Source: Janthinobacterium sp. PC23-8
GTDB lineage: Bacteria; Pseudomonadota; Gammaproteobacteria; Burkholderiales; Burkholderiaceae_D
NCBI RefSeq assembly: GCF_002250505.1
Contig: NZ_NJGY01000001.1
Location: forward strand, 317,676-381,675
Length of the DNA: 64,000 nt
Direction: 5' to 3'
A program made the translations under genes and the position numbers. The notes under the pieces are model-generated. The model made no database searches. It saw only the letters and a program-made list of their open reading frames with translations, and was not told where the DNA came from. Below, in pieces: positions 35,784 through 43,113 of the stretch. Within the stretch, counting starts at the first letter, position 1, and each line of letters begins with the position of its first letter.

Positions 35784-36152
35784 TTACAAGCCCAAGGTAT
35801 CGATGTCGGCCAGCGAGTCGCGGCCCTTGTCGGAAATATCGTGGCCCTCGCCTTCGGGGCGTGCCACGATATGGGCTTTCTTGCCCAGGAAATAGGCCAC
35901 GTCGGTGTCAAGCCTGGTCATCGGGTCGGCGGCCACGGCGCGCAATCCCATGATGCAGCGGCGCAGGAACAGCAGTTGTTGCGCTTTGTCAGTGATCGAC
36001 AAACGGCCATCCCTGGCATAGCTGAGCAGCTTCAGGCCGGACAGGCGCTTGGCATTGCGGGCAACGCAAGCGCTCGGGCGCTCGGTCTTGATGCCGCGTG
36101 CAACCTGCTCCAGCGCGTCATATTCATCGGTTGTTAATTTCTCGTTCTTCAT
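35784..36152 (-). CDS. Uncharacterised 122-residue protein
   Basis: I do not recognise the family. The protein begins MKNEKLTTDEYDALEQVARG and contains PSACVARNAKRLSGLKLLSY and GRLSITDKAQQLLFLRRCI. This looks like a winged-helix or HTH-like arrangement (helix-helix-beta wing: LSYARDGRLSITDKAQQ) and could bind DNA, which is inference. There is no signal or membrane segment. The ATG at 36152 was chosen over the in-frame start at 36233, which adds atypical residues. Confidence 0.75.
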   Translation of the reverse strand: MKNEKLTTDEYDALEQVARGIKTERPSACVARNAKRLSGLKLLSYARDGRLSITDKAQQLLFLRRCIMGLRAVAADPMTRLDTDVAYFLGKKAHIVARPEGEGHDISDKGRDSLADIDTLGL

Positions 36153-36281
36153 TGCATTTCCATAAAAGGCCAGGTGTTCGGCCCCCATGGTACGCGCCCC
36201 GCTGCGCATCGGCAACAGGCAAGGTGATTCCATCGCCGCGCGCGCTGCGCCCGGCCCGTTGAAATGACCTCAAGACGGCAT

Positions 36282-36419
36282 TTATCTGAAGTTACGCAGC
36301 AACAGCCAGGCCAGGCCGCAACCGGCCACGGCGCCCGTCAGGGCCAGCGCCAGCAAGCTTTTGCTGTCCAGCACAGGGCGACGGCCCAGATAAATTTTGT
36401 TATGCAGAGAATTGCCCAT
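36282..36419 (-). CDS. Small single-pass membrane protein (45 residues)
   Basis: This short gene encodes MGNSLHNKIYLGRRPVLDSK followed by a hydrophobic helix (SLLALALTGAVAGCGLAWLL, about residues 20-40) and LRNFR. A strong Shine-Dalgarno (AGGAG) sits 7 bases before the ATG at 36419, and codon use resembles that of neighbours. The basic pre-helix segment predicts the N-terminus stays in the cytosol. Function is unknown. Confidence 0.7.
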   Translation of the reverse strand: MGNSLHNKIYLGRRPVLDSKSLLALALTGAVAGCGLAWLLLRNFR

Positions 36420-36610
36420 GATCGTCTCCTGGTCTGGATTGATGGTGATGTCTCATTATAAGAACAGAATCGTGACGCCTGCGTGACGCACGGCAGTTCG
36501 CCGCAGGTTTGTGTGTGCGCACGAGCACATCGCGCAATTTTGTTGTTTTATTGGCGCGACGCACAGGCAGTGCGTGACGCCGCCGGCGCCATGCGCTGCC
36601 TGGCCAACCG

Positions 36611-36784
36611 TCAGTGCATCTTGACGGGGGGCTGCGCCGGCGTCGGCTCTTCAATCGGCACCGGGTCGACGTCGGGCATTTTTTCCGGCGGCGGCGTCAC
36701 CGGATCGCCTTCCGGTGGCGGAACGTTGTCCGGCTCCGGGGTACTGTGGGCATGCAAACCGGCATGTGGGTTCAAAGCGTCCAT
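36611..36784 (-). CDS. Small acidic proline-rich protein (57 residues)
   Basis: The protein begins MDALNPHAGLHAHSTPEPDN and continues as a Pro/Glu/Asp-rich low-complexity chain (VPPPEGDPVTPPPEKMPDVD) ending PVKMH. A near-perfect Shine-Dalgarno AAGGAGG lies 6 bases before the ATG at 36784, which supports translation. It is probably disordered. It is divergent from the glycosyltransferase gene. I do not recognise a family. Confidence 0.65.
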   Translation of the reverse strand: MDALNPHAGLHAHSTPEPDNVPPPEGDPVTPPPEKMPDVDPVPIEEPTPAQPPVKMH

Positions 36785-36902
36785 GGTGTTCCTCCTTGGC
36801 CACCACTGTAACGCAGGCCGGAAAATCCTGGCGCGCAAAGCGGTGCGGGAACTAATCCGTAGCAGCCGGCTCCAACCATGCATGCCGGGAAACGGAGCAC
36901 CG

Positions 36903-38117
36903 ATGCATCGCCAGAAAATTCTCTTTGTCGCCGAGGCCGTCACCCTGGCCCATGTCGGTCGTCCGCTGACCTTGGCGCAAGGACTGGACGATACCCTGTA
37001 CGAGGTGCATTTTGCGTGCACCGATGGCTATGATTTCTGCTTTCAGGGCACCCCTTTCCAGCGCTGGCGCATCCACAGCATCCCATCGCGGCAATTCCTG
37101 CATGCCCTGGCACAAGGCAAGCCCGTGTATGACGAAGCCACCTTGCAAGCCTATGTCGAAGACGACCTGCGCCTGTTCGACGCGGTGCGGCCCGATCTGG
37201 TGATCGGCGACTTTCGTTTGTCGCTGTCGGTCAGCGCGCGCCTGCGCGCCATCCCCTACATCACTGTCAGCAATGCCTACTGGAGCCCCCATGTGCGCCA
37301 GCACTACACGGTGCCCAGCCTGCCGCTCACGCGCATGCTGCCGATCTGGCTGGCCGATCCCCTGTTCCGCCTGATACGCCCGCTGGCCTTTGCCAGCCAT
37401 GCCGTCCCCATGAACCGCGTGCGCCGCCGCCATGGCCTGCCTTCGCTCGGTGGCGACTTGCGCCGTATCTATACCGATGCCGACCAGACCCTGTATGCCG
37501 ATATCCCGCAACTGTTTCCACCGCAGGCCATGCCGGCCCATCACGGCTACCTGGGCGCCATCGTCTGGGCGCCGCCGATGGACTTGCCGTCCTGGTGGCA
37601 ACTGCCGGAACTGCGCCAGGACCAGGGGCGGCCCCTGATTTACGTCACCCTGGGCAGTTCCGGCCAGTCGCAGTTGCTGCCGCGCGTGCTGCATGCGCTG
37701 TCGACCTTGCCCGTCACCGTGCTGGCCGCCACGGCCGGCACCATTGAACTGGACAGCGTGCCGCCGAACGCCCATGTCACACCCTTCCTGCCTGGCGACG
37801 CGGCCGCACGCCGCGCCAGCCTGGTGATCTGCAATGGCGGCAGCCCCACCAGCCAGCAGGCTTTGGTTGCGGGCGTGCCCGTCATCGGCATCGCCGGCAA
37901 TCTCGACCAGTTCCTCAACATGCACGGCATCGTTGCCGCAGGCGCCGGCCAATTGCTGCGCGCCGACCGATACAACGACGACGTCTTGCGCCAGGCCGTC
38001 ACGCGCCTGCTCGGCGATCGCCCGGCGCAGCAGGCGGCACGGCAACTGGCGGCTGTATTCCAGGACTACTCGCCACATGCACGCCTGCAGGAACGCATGC
38101 AGGCCCTGCTCGCCTGA
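36903..38117 (+). CDS. UGT-like (GT1/MGT) glycosyltransferase
   Basis: A 404-residue GT-B fold transferase. The N-terminal half begins MHRQKILFVAEAVTLAHVGR (Rossmann strand and acceptor site). The C-terminal donor-binding half has IYVTLGSSGQ and CNGGSPTSQQALVAGVPVIG with GNLDQFLNM, the equivalent of the plant UGT signature that contacts the nucleotide sugar. The acceptor is unknown; lipid, pigment or polyketide are possible. GGAG lies 7 bases before the ATG at 36903. It precedes the PEP-CTERM genes by 199 bp. Confidence 0.88.
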   Translation: MHRQKILFVAEAVTLAHVGRPLTLAQGLDDTLYEVHFACTDGYDFCFQGTPFQRWRIHSIPSRQFLHALAQGKPVYDEATLQAYVEDDLRLFDAVRPDLVIGDFRLSLSVSARLRAIPYITVSNAYWSPHVRQHYTVPSLPLTRMLPIWLADPLFRLIRPLAFASHAVPMNRVRRRHGLPSLGGDLRRIYTDADQTLYADIPQLFPPQAMPAHHGYLGAIVWAPPMDLPSWWQLPELRQDQGRPLIYVTLGSSGQSQLLPRVLHALSTLPVTVLAATAGTIELDSVPPNAHVTPFLPGDAAARRASLVICNGGSPTSQQALVAGVPVIGIAGNLDQFLNMHGIVAAGAGQLLRADRYNDDVLRQAVTRLLGDRPAQQAARQLAAVFQDYSPHARLQERMQALLA

Positions 38118-38132
38118 GGCTGCCGGCAGGGC

Positions 38133-38149
38133 GTCGGCATTTTTTACAG
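38133..38149 (+). repeat. 17-bp element upstream of PEP-CTERM gene 1 (copy 1)
   Basis: GTCGGCATTTTTTACAG occurs here and identically at 39368-39384, upstream of the second PEP-CTERM gene. The flanking sequences differ, so this is a conserved short element rather than part of a longer duplication. It lies 73 bp upstream of a sigma-54-like -24 box, a usual distance for an activator site. Confidence 0.75.
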
Positions 38150-38221
38150 CCGACCGCGCAATCCCTGCCAAACGTCAACAACAATCCCGCAAGTGCTTGA
38201 TTTACAAGCAAAGTCCCCGCT

Positions 38222-38237
38222 TGGCATGGAAGTCGCT
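38222..38237 (+). promoter_or_regulatory. Candidate sigma-54 (-24/-12) promoter of PEP-CTERM gene 1
   Basis: TGGCATG-N4-TCGCT matches the consensus TGGCACG-N4-TTGCW at all but two positions. The invariant GG (38223-38224) and GC (38235-38236) have the required 10-bp spacing. Transcription would start near 38248, about 70 nt before the ATG. Just upstream is an inverted repeat TGCTTG-N5-CAAGCA (38194-38210). RpoN together with the PrsK/PrsR pair is known to control PEP-CTERM genes in some floc-forming bacteria. Confidence 0.5.
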
Positions 38238-38316
38238 TTGGAATGGCCGTGAGCACCTGACTGCAGGACTCAAACCCGACTTCCCTTTCACCACTCCATG
38301 CTGTGAGGTAACCCAA

Positions 38317-39297
38317 ATGAAACTATCTCAACTGAAACTGCTCCCCGCCGCTGCGGCGCTGGCCATGCTGTGCGCGGCCGGCGGCGCGCAGGCAGGCGCT
38401 TATGGCTACTCGTACGACAACATCTTCGGCCTGACCATCAGCAATCCGACCGGTGTCGTCACTGTCGCCAGCTCCACCAATATTTCGCGCAGCACCTCCA
38501 CCCTGAACGGCGTGAGCGTCATCAATGGCGGCTCCGGCCAACTCGACTCGCCGCAATCGGCCGTCGGCGCCGTGACCAAGGGCCAGAACGACTTCTCGCA
38601 GCAAGGCCCGACCGGCACCTACGCGCGTGGCGACGCACAGATCGTCAGCACGCAGTTCCCGCCCTTCCCCGCTGGCGCGACCAGCACCCAGGCCGTCAAC
38701 GTGGCCGAGGCCCACCTCGACACGGCCGGCACCGCCGACGCCTCGGGCCGCAACGGTTCGACCACCGGCTTTTCCGTTGTCTTCGTGGTCGGCTCGCCCA
38801 CGGCCACACTGGCCTTCAACTTCCTGGCCAATCCCTTCATGCAAGTGTTCCTGAACAACGACGTGGCGCTGGGCTCGTCGTCGACGGCCAACCTGGTGGT
38901 GACCTTCAGCATCACCGATGCGACCGGCGCCACCGTGTTCAACTGGGCGCCGGACGGCGCGGTCGGTTCCGGCATCTCGGGCGGTACGGAGTCGGCCGAT
39001 GCGGCCAACCTGAACACCAACCTGTCGACCAACTTCCTGACCCGGGGCAATCTGTTCACCTATGACCCCACCGGTTGCGGCGCACCGGCCGGCACCGGCA
39101 TCGGCACCGCTTGCGGCGGTACTTTCTCGGCCCTGACCAACACCCTGGCGGCAGGCAGCTACACCCTGACCCTGAACGCGGTGGAAAGCGTGGACCTGGT
39201 GAAAGTGACGGCCGTGCCGGAACCGGGCACGCTGGCCTTGCTGGGCCTGGGCCTGGCCGGCCTGGGCTACGCCAGCCGCCGCAAAATCACTGTCTGA
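38317..39297 (+). CDS. PEP-CTERM sorted surface/exported protein 1
   Basis: A 326-residue exported protein with a signal peptide (1-26, cleavage AQA-GAYGYS), a beta-rich, Ser/Thr/Gly/Asn-rich body, and a C-terminal PEP-CTERM signal: VPEPGTLALLGLGLAGLGY then ASRRK. Such tails are processed by an exosortase and the proteins are linked to exopolysaccharide and floc or biofilm matrix. No exosortase lies in this window. GAGG precedes the ATG. The protein is similar to its downstream neighbour over its whole length (SYDNIFGLTISNPTG, SGISGGTESADAA, FTYDPTGCGAPAGTG). Confidence 0.9.
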   Translation: MKLSQLKLLPAAAALAMLCAAGGAQAGAYGYSYDNIFGLTISNPTGVVTVASSTNISRSTSTLNGVSVINGGSGQLDSPQSAVGAVTKGQNDFSQQGPTGTYARGDAQIVSTQFPPFPAGATSTQAVNVAEAHLDTAGTADASGRNGSTTGFSVVFVVGSPTATLAFNFLANPFMQVFLNNDVALGSSSTANLVVTFSITDATGATVFNWAPDGAVGSGISGGTESADAANLNTNLSTNFLTRGNLFTYDPTGCGAPAGTGIGTACGGTFSALTNTLAAGSYTLTLNAVESVDLVKVTAVPEPGTLALLGLGLAGLGYASRRKITV

Positions 39298-39314
39298 GCT
39301 CGACAGCGGCAATC

Positions 39315-39340
39315 AAGGGCGGGGGAGCTCCCGCCCTTTT
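39315..39340 (+). terminator. Intrinsic terminator between the two PEP-CTERM genes
   Basis: AAGGGCGGG (39315-39323) and CCCGCCCTT (39330-39338) form a perfect 9-bp stem around GGAGCT, ending in TTTT, 18 bp after the first stop codon. The second gene therefore needs its own promoter. Confidence 0.85.
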
Positions 39341-39367
39341 CGGTTGCAGCACAGGCCATGCCACCTT

Positions 39368-39384
39368 GTCGGCATTTTTTACAG
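39368..39384 (+). repeat. 17-bp element upstream of PEP-CTERM gene 2 (copy 2)
   Basis: GTCGGCATTTTTTACAG is identical to 38133-38149. It lies after the terminator and 41 bp before the ATG at 39426. No good -24/-12 pair fits between it and the start codon, so either the promoter type differs or the element itself is part of the promoter. Confidence 0.7.
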
Positions 39385-39425
39385 ACGCATGGGCCCTTGA
39401 GCGGGCAACAGACCAAGGATCTTCC

Positions 39426-40418
39426 ATGACACTGTTTTTCCGTACGCCCCTCTCCACCGCCCTGAGCCTGACGGCATTGTTGATGGCAGGCGCCAGCGGT
39501 GGCGCACACGCCTCGGCCTACGCCTACTCGTACAACAGTATTTTCGGCCTGACCATCTCCAACCCCACCGGCAGCATTTCGGTGGCAGGCAATACCGATA
39601 TCTCGCGCTCGACGGCCACCCTCAACGGCGGCAGCATCATCCGTGGCGGCAATGGTTTTGTCGATGCGCCGCAATCGGCACTGGGCGCGGTGAGCAAGGC
39701 GCAAAACAATTTTACCCAGCAAGGGCTGGGCAATGCCTCGTATTCGCGCGGCGACGCGCAAATCATCACCTCGCAGATTCCTCCCTTCCCGCCGGGCGCG
39801 ACCAGCACCCACTCCGTCAACGCCGCCGAAGCCTTTCTGTTCGATACGGGCAGCGCCGATGCCTCGGGACGCAATGGTTCGAACACCGGCCTGTCGGTCA
39901 ACCTGGTGGTCGGCGCGCCGGGCGCCACCATCCTGTTCAACTTCCTGGCCGCCCCCTTCATGCAGGCCTATCTCGATACGCTGGCCGGGCCCGGCTCGGC
40001 GTCGAGCAGCAATATGTCGGTCAACTTTACCATCACCAATGCGCTGGGACAAAACGTCTTCAACTGGTCGCCCGATGGCAAGGTCGGCTCCGGCATTTCA
40101 GGCGGCACCGAACTGGCCGACGCGGCCGACCTCAATATCAGCTATGCGGCCAATACCCTTACGGCCGGCAAGATGCTCACCTACGACCCGCTCGGCTGCG
40201 GCGCGCCCGCAGGCACCGGCAGCGGCACCAGTTGCGGCGGCGCCTATACAGCGCTGAGCAACAACCTGGTGGCCGGCAACTACGCCCTGACCTTAAATAC
40301 GGTCAACAGCGCCGATCTGACCATCGTGCCGCGCGTGGTGCCAGTAAGCGAGCCGGGCACCCTGGCCCTGCTGGTACTGGGCTTGCTGGGCCTGTGCCTG
40401 CGACGCAGCGGGCGCTGA
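39426..40418 (+). CDS. PEP-CTERM-type protein 2 (tandem paralogue with altered SEP motif)
   Basis: A 330-residue exported paralogue of the preceding protein. It has a signal peptide (about 1-29, AHA-SAYAYS) and the shared segments SIFGLTISNPTGSISVAG, FPPGATSTHSVNAAEAF, SGISGGTELADAADLN and YDPLGCGAPAGTGSG. The C-terminal sorting tail reads VSEPGTLALLVLGLLGL then CLRRSGR, so the first Pro of the PEP motif is Ser and the hydrophobic helix and basic end are kept. AAGGA lies before the ATG. Whether the exosortase still accepts it is unknown. Confidence 0.87.
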   Translation: MTLFFRTPLSTALSLTALLMAGASGGAHASAYAYSYNSIFGLTISNPTGSISVAGNTDISRSTATLNGGSIIRGGNGFVDAPQSALGAVSKAQNNFTQQGLGNASYSRGDAQIITSQIPPFPPGATSTHSVNAAEAFLFDTGSADASGRNGSNTGLSVNLVVGAPGATILFNFLAAPFMQAYLDTLAGPGSASSSNMSVNFTITNALGQNVFNWSPDGKVGSGISGGTELADAADLNISYAANTLTAGKMLTYDPLGCGAPAGTGSGTSCGGAYTALSNNLVAGNYALTLNTVNSADLTIVPRVVPVSEPGTLALLVLGLLGLCLRRSGR

Positions 40419-40428
40419 CTTGCCAGGG

Positions 40429-41094
40429 TCACGCCTGCTTCCTGAGCAGGCGCGCCGGAATGCCACCCCATACTTCCCCGGCGCCCACCACGCTGTCCTT
40501 GGTCAGCACGGCGCCCACGGAAATAATCGCGCCATCGCCGATGCGCGCGCCAGCCATGATGACCGCATGGGCGCCGATGGTCACGCGATTGCCGATCATC
40601 ACCGGGCGCAGTTCCAGCCTGTCGCCCTCGATCACATGCGCGAATATCACCGCATCGTGGCCGACAATGCTGTCGCTGCCGATGGTGGTCAACGGTGGAT
40701 CGAGCAGAGCGCCGGCGCTGTAGGTATTGCTGCCCAGCCGGGCACCCAGCGCCAGGTAGACCAGGCGCAGCAGGGGCAAGGGCAGGAAGTGCGTGCGGAT
40801 CAGGGAATTGAACAGCAGCAGATAAAACAAAATATTCAGGTTGGCGGCGAATTCCTCGCGCGAACCGGGCGCGGCGGCGCCTGCACGCAGCGGCAGCACG
40901 CGCAAGCACAGCCTGTATACCGCGAAGGCAAACAGATACACCAGCAGCACGGCCGCACACACCACCGCGACAGCACGAAACTCGCCCGGCGGCAGCAAGC
41001 CCAGCAGCAAGACCGCGCTGCCGACGCCAAGCAGCAGGATCAAGGCCAGCAGGCACAGGAACACCACGATTTCTTGCGTACCGATCTTGCGCAT
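40429..41094 (-). CDS. Membrane-anchored left-handed beta-helix acyltransferase
   Basis: A 221-residue protein. Two hydrophobic helices near the N-terminus (about 9-33 and 38-62) and a third possible segment (NILFYLLLFNSLI) are followed by hexapeptide repeats typical of LbH acyltransferases: TTIGSDSIVGHDAVIFAHV, PVMIGNRVTIGAHAVIMAGA, RIGDGAIISVGAVLT, ending VWGGIPARLLRKQA. It likely acetylates or acylates a membrane-associated substrate. It starts 2 bp after the nitroreductase-fold gene, so it is the third gene of the ThiF operon. Confidence 0.82.
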   Translation of the reverse strand: MRKIGTQEIVVFLCLLALILLLGVGSAVLLLGLLPPGEFRAVAVVCAAVLLVYLFAFAVYRLCLRVLPLRAGAAAPGSREEFAANLNILFYLLLFNSLIRTHFLPLPLLRLVYLALGARLGSNTYSAGALLDPPLTTIGSDSIVGHDAVIFAHVIEGDRLELRPVMIGNRVTIGAHAVIMAGARIGDGAIISVGAVLTKDSVVGAGEVWGGIPARLLRKQA

Positions 41095-41096
41095 GG

Positions 41097-42197
41097 CTAG
41101 TCCTTCGCGCCCGGCGTCACGATCAGTTCCCGCAGTGGCCGGCGCAGCGAACGGGCCTGGGCCGGCGCGCCGGCGCCGATACGGCCCAGGAACACGGCCC
41201 GTTCGGCATGTTGCTCGCCCAGCAAGGCGCGCGTTTGCACGGCCAGCTCCTGCGCCACCTCCTGCAAGCCTTCGGTGCGGGAAAACACGCGGCGCTCGCG
41301 CACATAGCGGGCAAAGATCAACGGCGTCAGTTCCGGCTGCATCTGCAGGCCGAGCTCGGTAGCCGTCAGCCAGAAGCGCTGCATGGCGCGCCCGGCCGCC
41401 ACGTAATCGTCGACATGGCGCGGTGGCGACTGGGCCAGCAGCGCGAAATGCGCGCCACAGTACCAGCCTGGCAGCAAGTCCATCTGCAGCCGTGGCGCCA
41501 GGGTGCCGGCCAGCCAGGTATTGAAGAAATCCACGCGGCGCCAGCTGCGCATGATCCAGCGCATCAATTTGGCCGTCATGGGGTCGACCCCGAGTGCCTG
41601 GTCCGGCATGCGGTCCACGCTGTAGCGCGCATTCCATTCGATCACGGCGCAGTGCACCCGGTGCGCCTCGGGCATGATCAGGCGCAAACGGGCATTGTTG
41701 AACATCAGCCGCGCGCAAGCGAAGCGCGTGCGCTTTCCCTCCAGCCACAGCACGCCGTAGCCTTCCGGCAGGCTGGCCGCCAGCGCCGCCTTTTCGCTCA
41801 CGCGCAGGCTGCGCGTGCTGAGCCTGCGGCGCTGCACCGTGCGCTGCGGCAAAAAGGCCGCCAGCGGATCGGGCGCCAGGCCGGGCGCGTCGATAAAGAC
41901 GGCGTCAAAGGTGGGCAAGTGATCGGGCATGCCTGGGCGGCGCCGCGCGTCCATCGAAAGGCCATGGCGGCTGGCCGCCAGCGCCAGGCTTTCCAGCAGC
42001 GCGCCCAGCGACAACTGGCTGGGATGGCCGTCGAGGTCGTACACGCAGTGACTGCGCGTGTCGAAACCATGCACCACCACATGGCGCGGGCCGCGCACCT
42101 CGAAGCGCCAGGGCTGGGTATTGTCGCCGCTGGGCGCCCAGCGCCCCTGGTCGAGGATCGCTTCCAGCACGGGATCGATCGCCAAGCTGTTTGTCAT
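41097..42197 (-). CDS. Nitroreductase-fold (Acg-like) flavoprotein
   Basis: A 366-residue protein with the flavin-binding N-terminal segment LDQGRWAPSGDNTQPWRFEV, typical of the Acg branch of the nitroreductase fold, which comprises two fused half-domains. LSLGALLESLALAASRHGL, RRLSTRSL and AMQRFWLTATELGLQMQPE support the fold. The usual activity of such proteins is FMN-dependent redox or FMN storage; the substrate is unknown. Its ATG overlaps the stop of the ThiF gene by 1 bp, so they are translationally coupled. Confidence 0.8.
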   Translation of the reverse strand: MTNSLAIDPVLEAILDQGRWAPSGDNTQPWRFEVRGPRHVVVHGFDTRSHCVYDLDGHPSQLSLGALLESLALAASRHGLSMDARRRPGMPDHLPTFDAVFIDAPGLAPDPLAAFLPQRTVQRRRLSTRSLRVSEKAALAASLPEGYGVLWLEGKRTRFACARLMFNNARLRLIMPEAHRVHCAVIEWNARYSVDRMPDQALGVDPMTAKLMRWIMRSWRRVDFFNTWLAGTLAPRLQMDLLPGWYCGAHFALLAQSPPRHVDDYVAAGRAMQRFWLTATELGLQMQPELTPLIFARYVRERRVFSRTEGLQEVAQELAVQTRALLGEQHAERAVFLGRIGAGAPAQARSLRRPLRELIVTPGAKD

Positions 42198-43066
42198 CAG
42201 GCCCCCCTGGCGGCGCGGCGCCGCTTGATGAGGGCCATGGCCAGGCGCTGCAGCGGGTGACGGTTGCCGCCCGGACGCCAGGTATGCACCATTTTGTTAC
42301 GATAGGCATCGAAATGCATGCCATGCGGGGCCGCGATCACCTTGCCGCGCCGCAACAGGATCTTCAGCGCCTCGGTAGCGGCCGCGCCCGCGCACAACTG
42401 GCACCCCATGATGGTCGATGGCCCGCGCCGCTCCTTGAGGTTGATGGCGGACGGGTCGACTAGGTAAGGCCCGTGCAGGCCGGCCGGCGCCAGGCCCACC
42501 AGGAAGCGCAGCGCTTTTTCTTCTTCGGGCAAATCGCCCCAGCCGAAATACTGCTCGAACGTCATTTGCCCGGGCAGGAAACTGAGCACCGCCGTGCCCA
42601 TGCCCAGCGGCGCGGCCGTGATCGCCGGGATCGCCAGCCTGGCGCACATGGCAAAGGTCGATTGGCGTGCGGGAAAGGCAAAGAAATCGAGACCGTCCAC
42701 GTACAGGTCGACGCCGTCAAAAAACTCGGCCAGATTGGCGTCATTGATACCGTCGGGGAACAGCTTGATGTCGAGTTCGGGATTGATGTCGCGCGCCATT
42801 TGCGCCAGCACCTCGACCTTGGGCTGGCCCAAGGTCGACACCATGGCGCCGGCCTGGCGGTTGAAATTGGCAATATCGAAGGTATCGAAATCGGCGATAT
42901 GGAAGGCGCCGACGCCCAGCCGTGCCAGGGTCAGCAAATGCACGCCACCGACGCCGCCCATGCCGGCAATGGCCACGCGCTTGCCACGCAAGCTGTCCTG
43001 TTCGGCCCGCGTGACCCAGCCCAGGTTGCGGGCAAATGCCGCGTGATAAGAAAAACCGTCTGTCAT
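42197..43066 (-). CDS. E1-like (ThiF/MoeB superfamily) adenylyltransferase
   Basis: A 289-residue Rossmann-fold protein that should activate a carboxyl group (often a protein C-terminus) with ATP. The nucleotide motif AIAGMGGVGG is at residues 33-41, ADFDTFDIANFNRQ (with the adenylation Asp, Asn, Arg, Gln) at 58-71, and DLYVDGLDFF at 120-129. Only one CxxC pair (GCQLC, 222 and 225) remains, so a four-Cys zinc site seems absent. The C-terminus is basic. The ATG at 43066 has AAAGG upstream. It is the first gene of a three-gene operon. No ThiS/MoaD-like or YcaO partner is nearby. Confidence 0.85.
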   Translation of the reverse strand: MTDGFSYHAAFARNLGWVTRAEQDSLRGKRVAIAGMGGVGGVHLLTLARLGVGAFHIADFDTFDIANFNRQAGAMVSTLGQPKVEVLAQMARDINPELDIKLFPDGINDANLAEFFDGVDLYVDGLDFFAFPARQSTFAMCARLAIPAITAAPLGMGTAVLSFLPGQMTFEQYFGWGDLPEEEKALRFLVGLAPAGLHGPYLVDPSAINLKERRGPSTIMGCQLCAGAAATEALKILLRRGKVIAAPHGMHFDAYRNKMVHTWRPGGNRHPLQRLAMALIKRRRAARGA

Positions 43067-43084
43067 GCTCACCTTTCCGGATGC

Positions 43085-43102
43085 CTTGCGTCATTACGCA
43101 AG
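43085..43102. repeat. Inverted repeat in the leader of the ThiF operon
   Basis: CTTGCGT-CATT-ACGCAAG is a perfect 7-bp inverted repeat 18 bp before the ATG at 43066 and just inside the predicted transcript start. It could be a repressor operator or a translation-controlling RNA hairpin. There is no T-tract for termination. Confidence 0.6.
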
Positions 43103-43113
43103 AACCAAGAAAG

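Noticed and set aside
36676-36692. Sequence resembling the PEP-CTERM 17-bp element (GTCGGGCATTTTTTCC)
   Set aside because: It differs in spacing and lies within the proline-rich coding region, so it looks like chance similarity.
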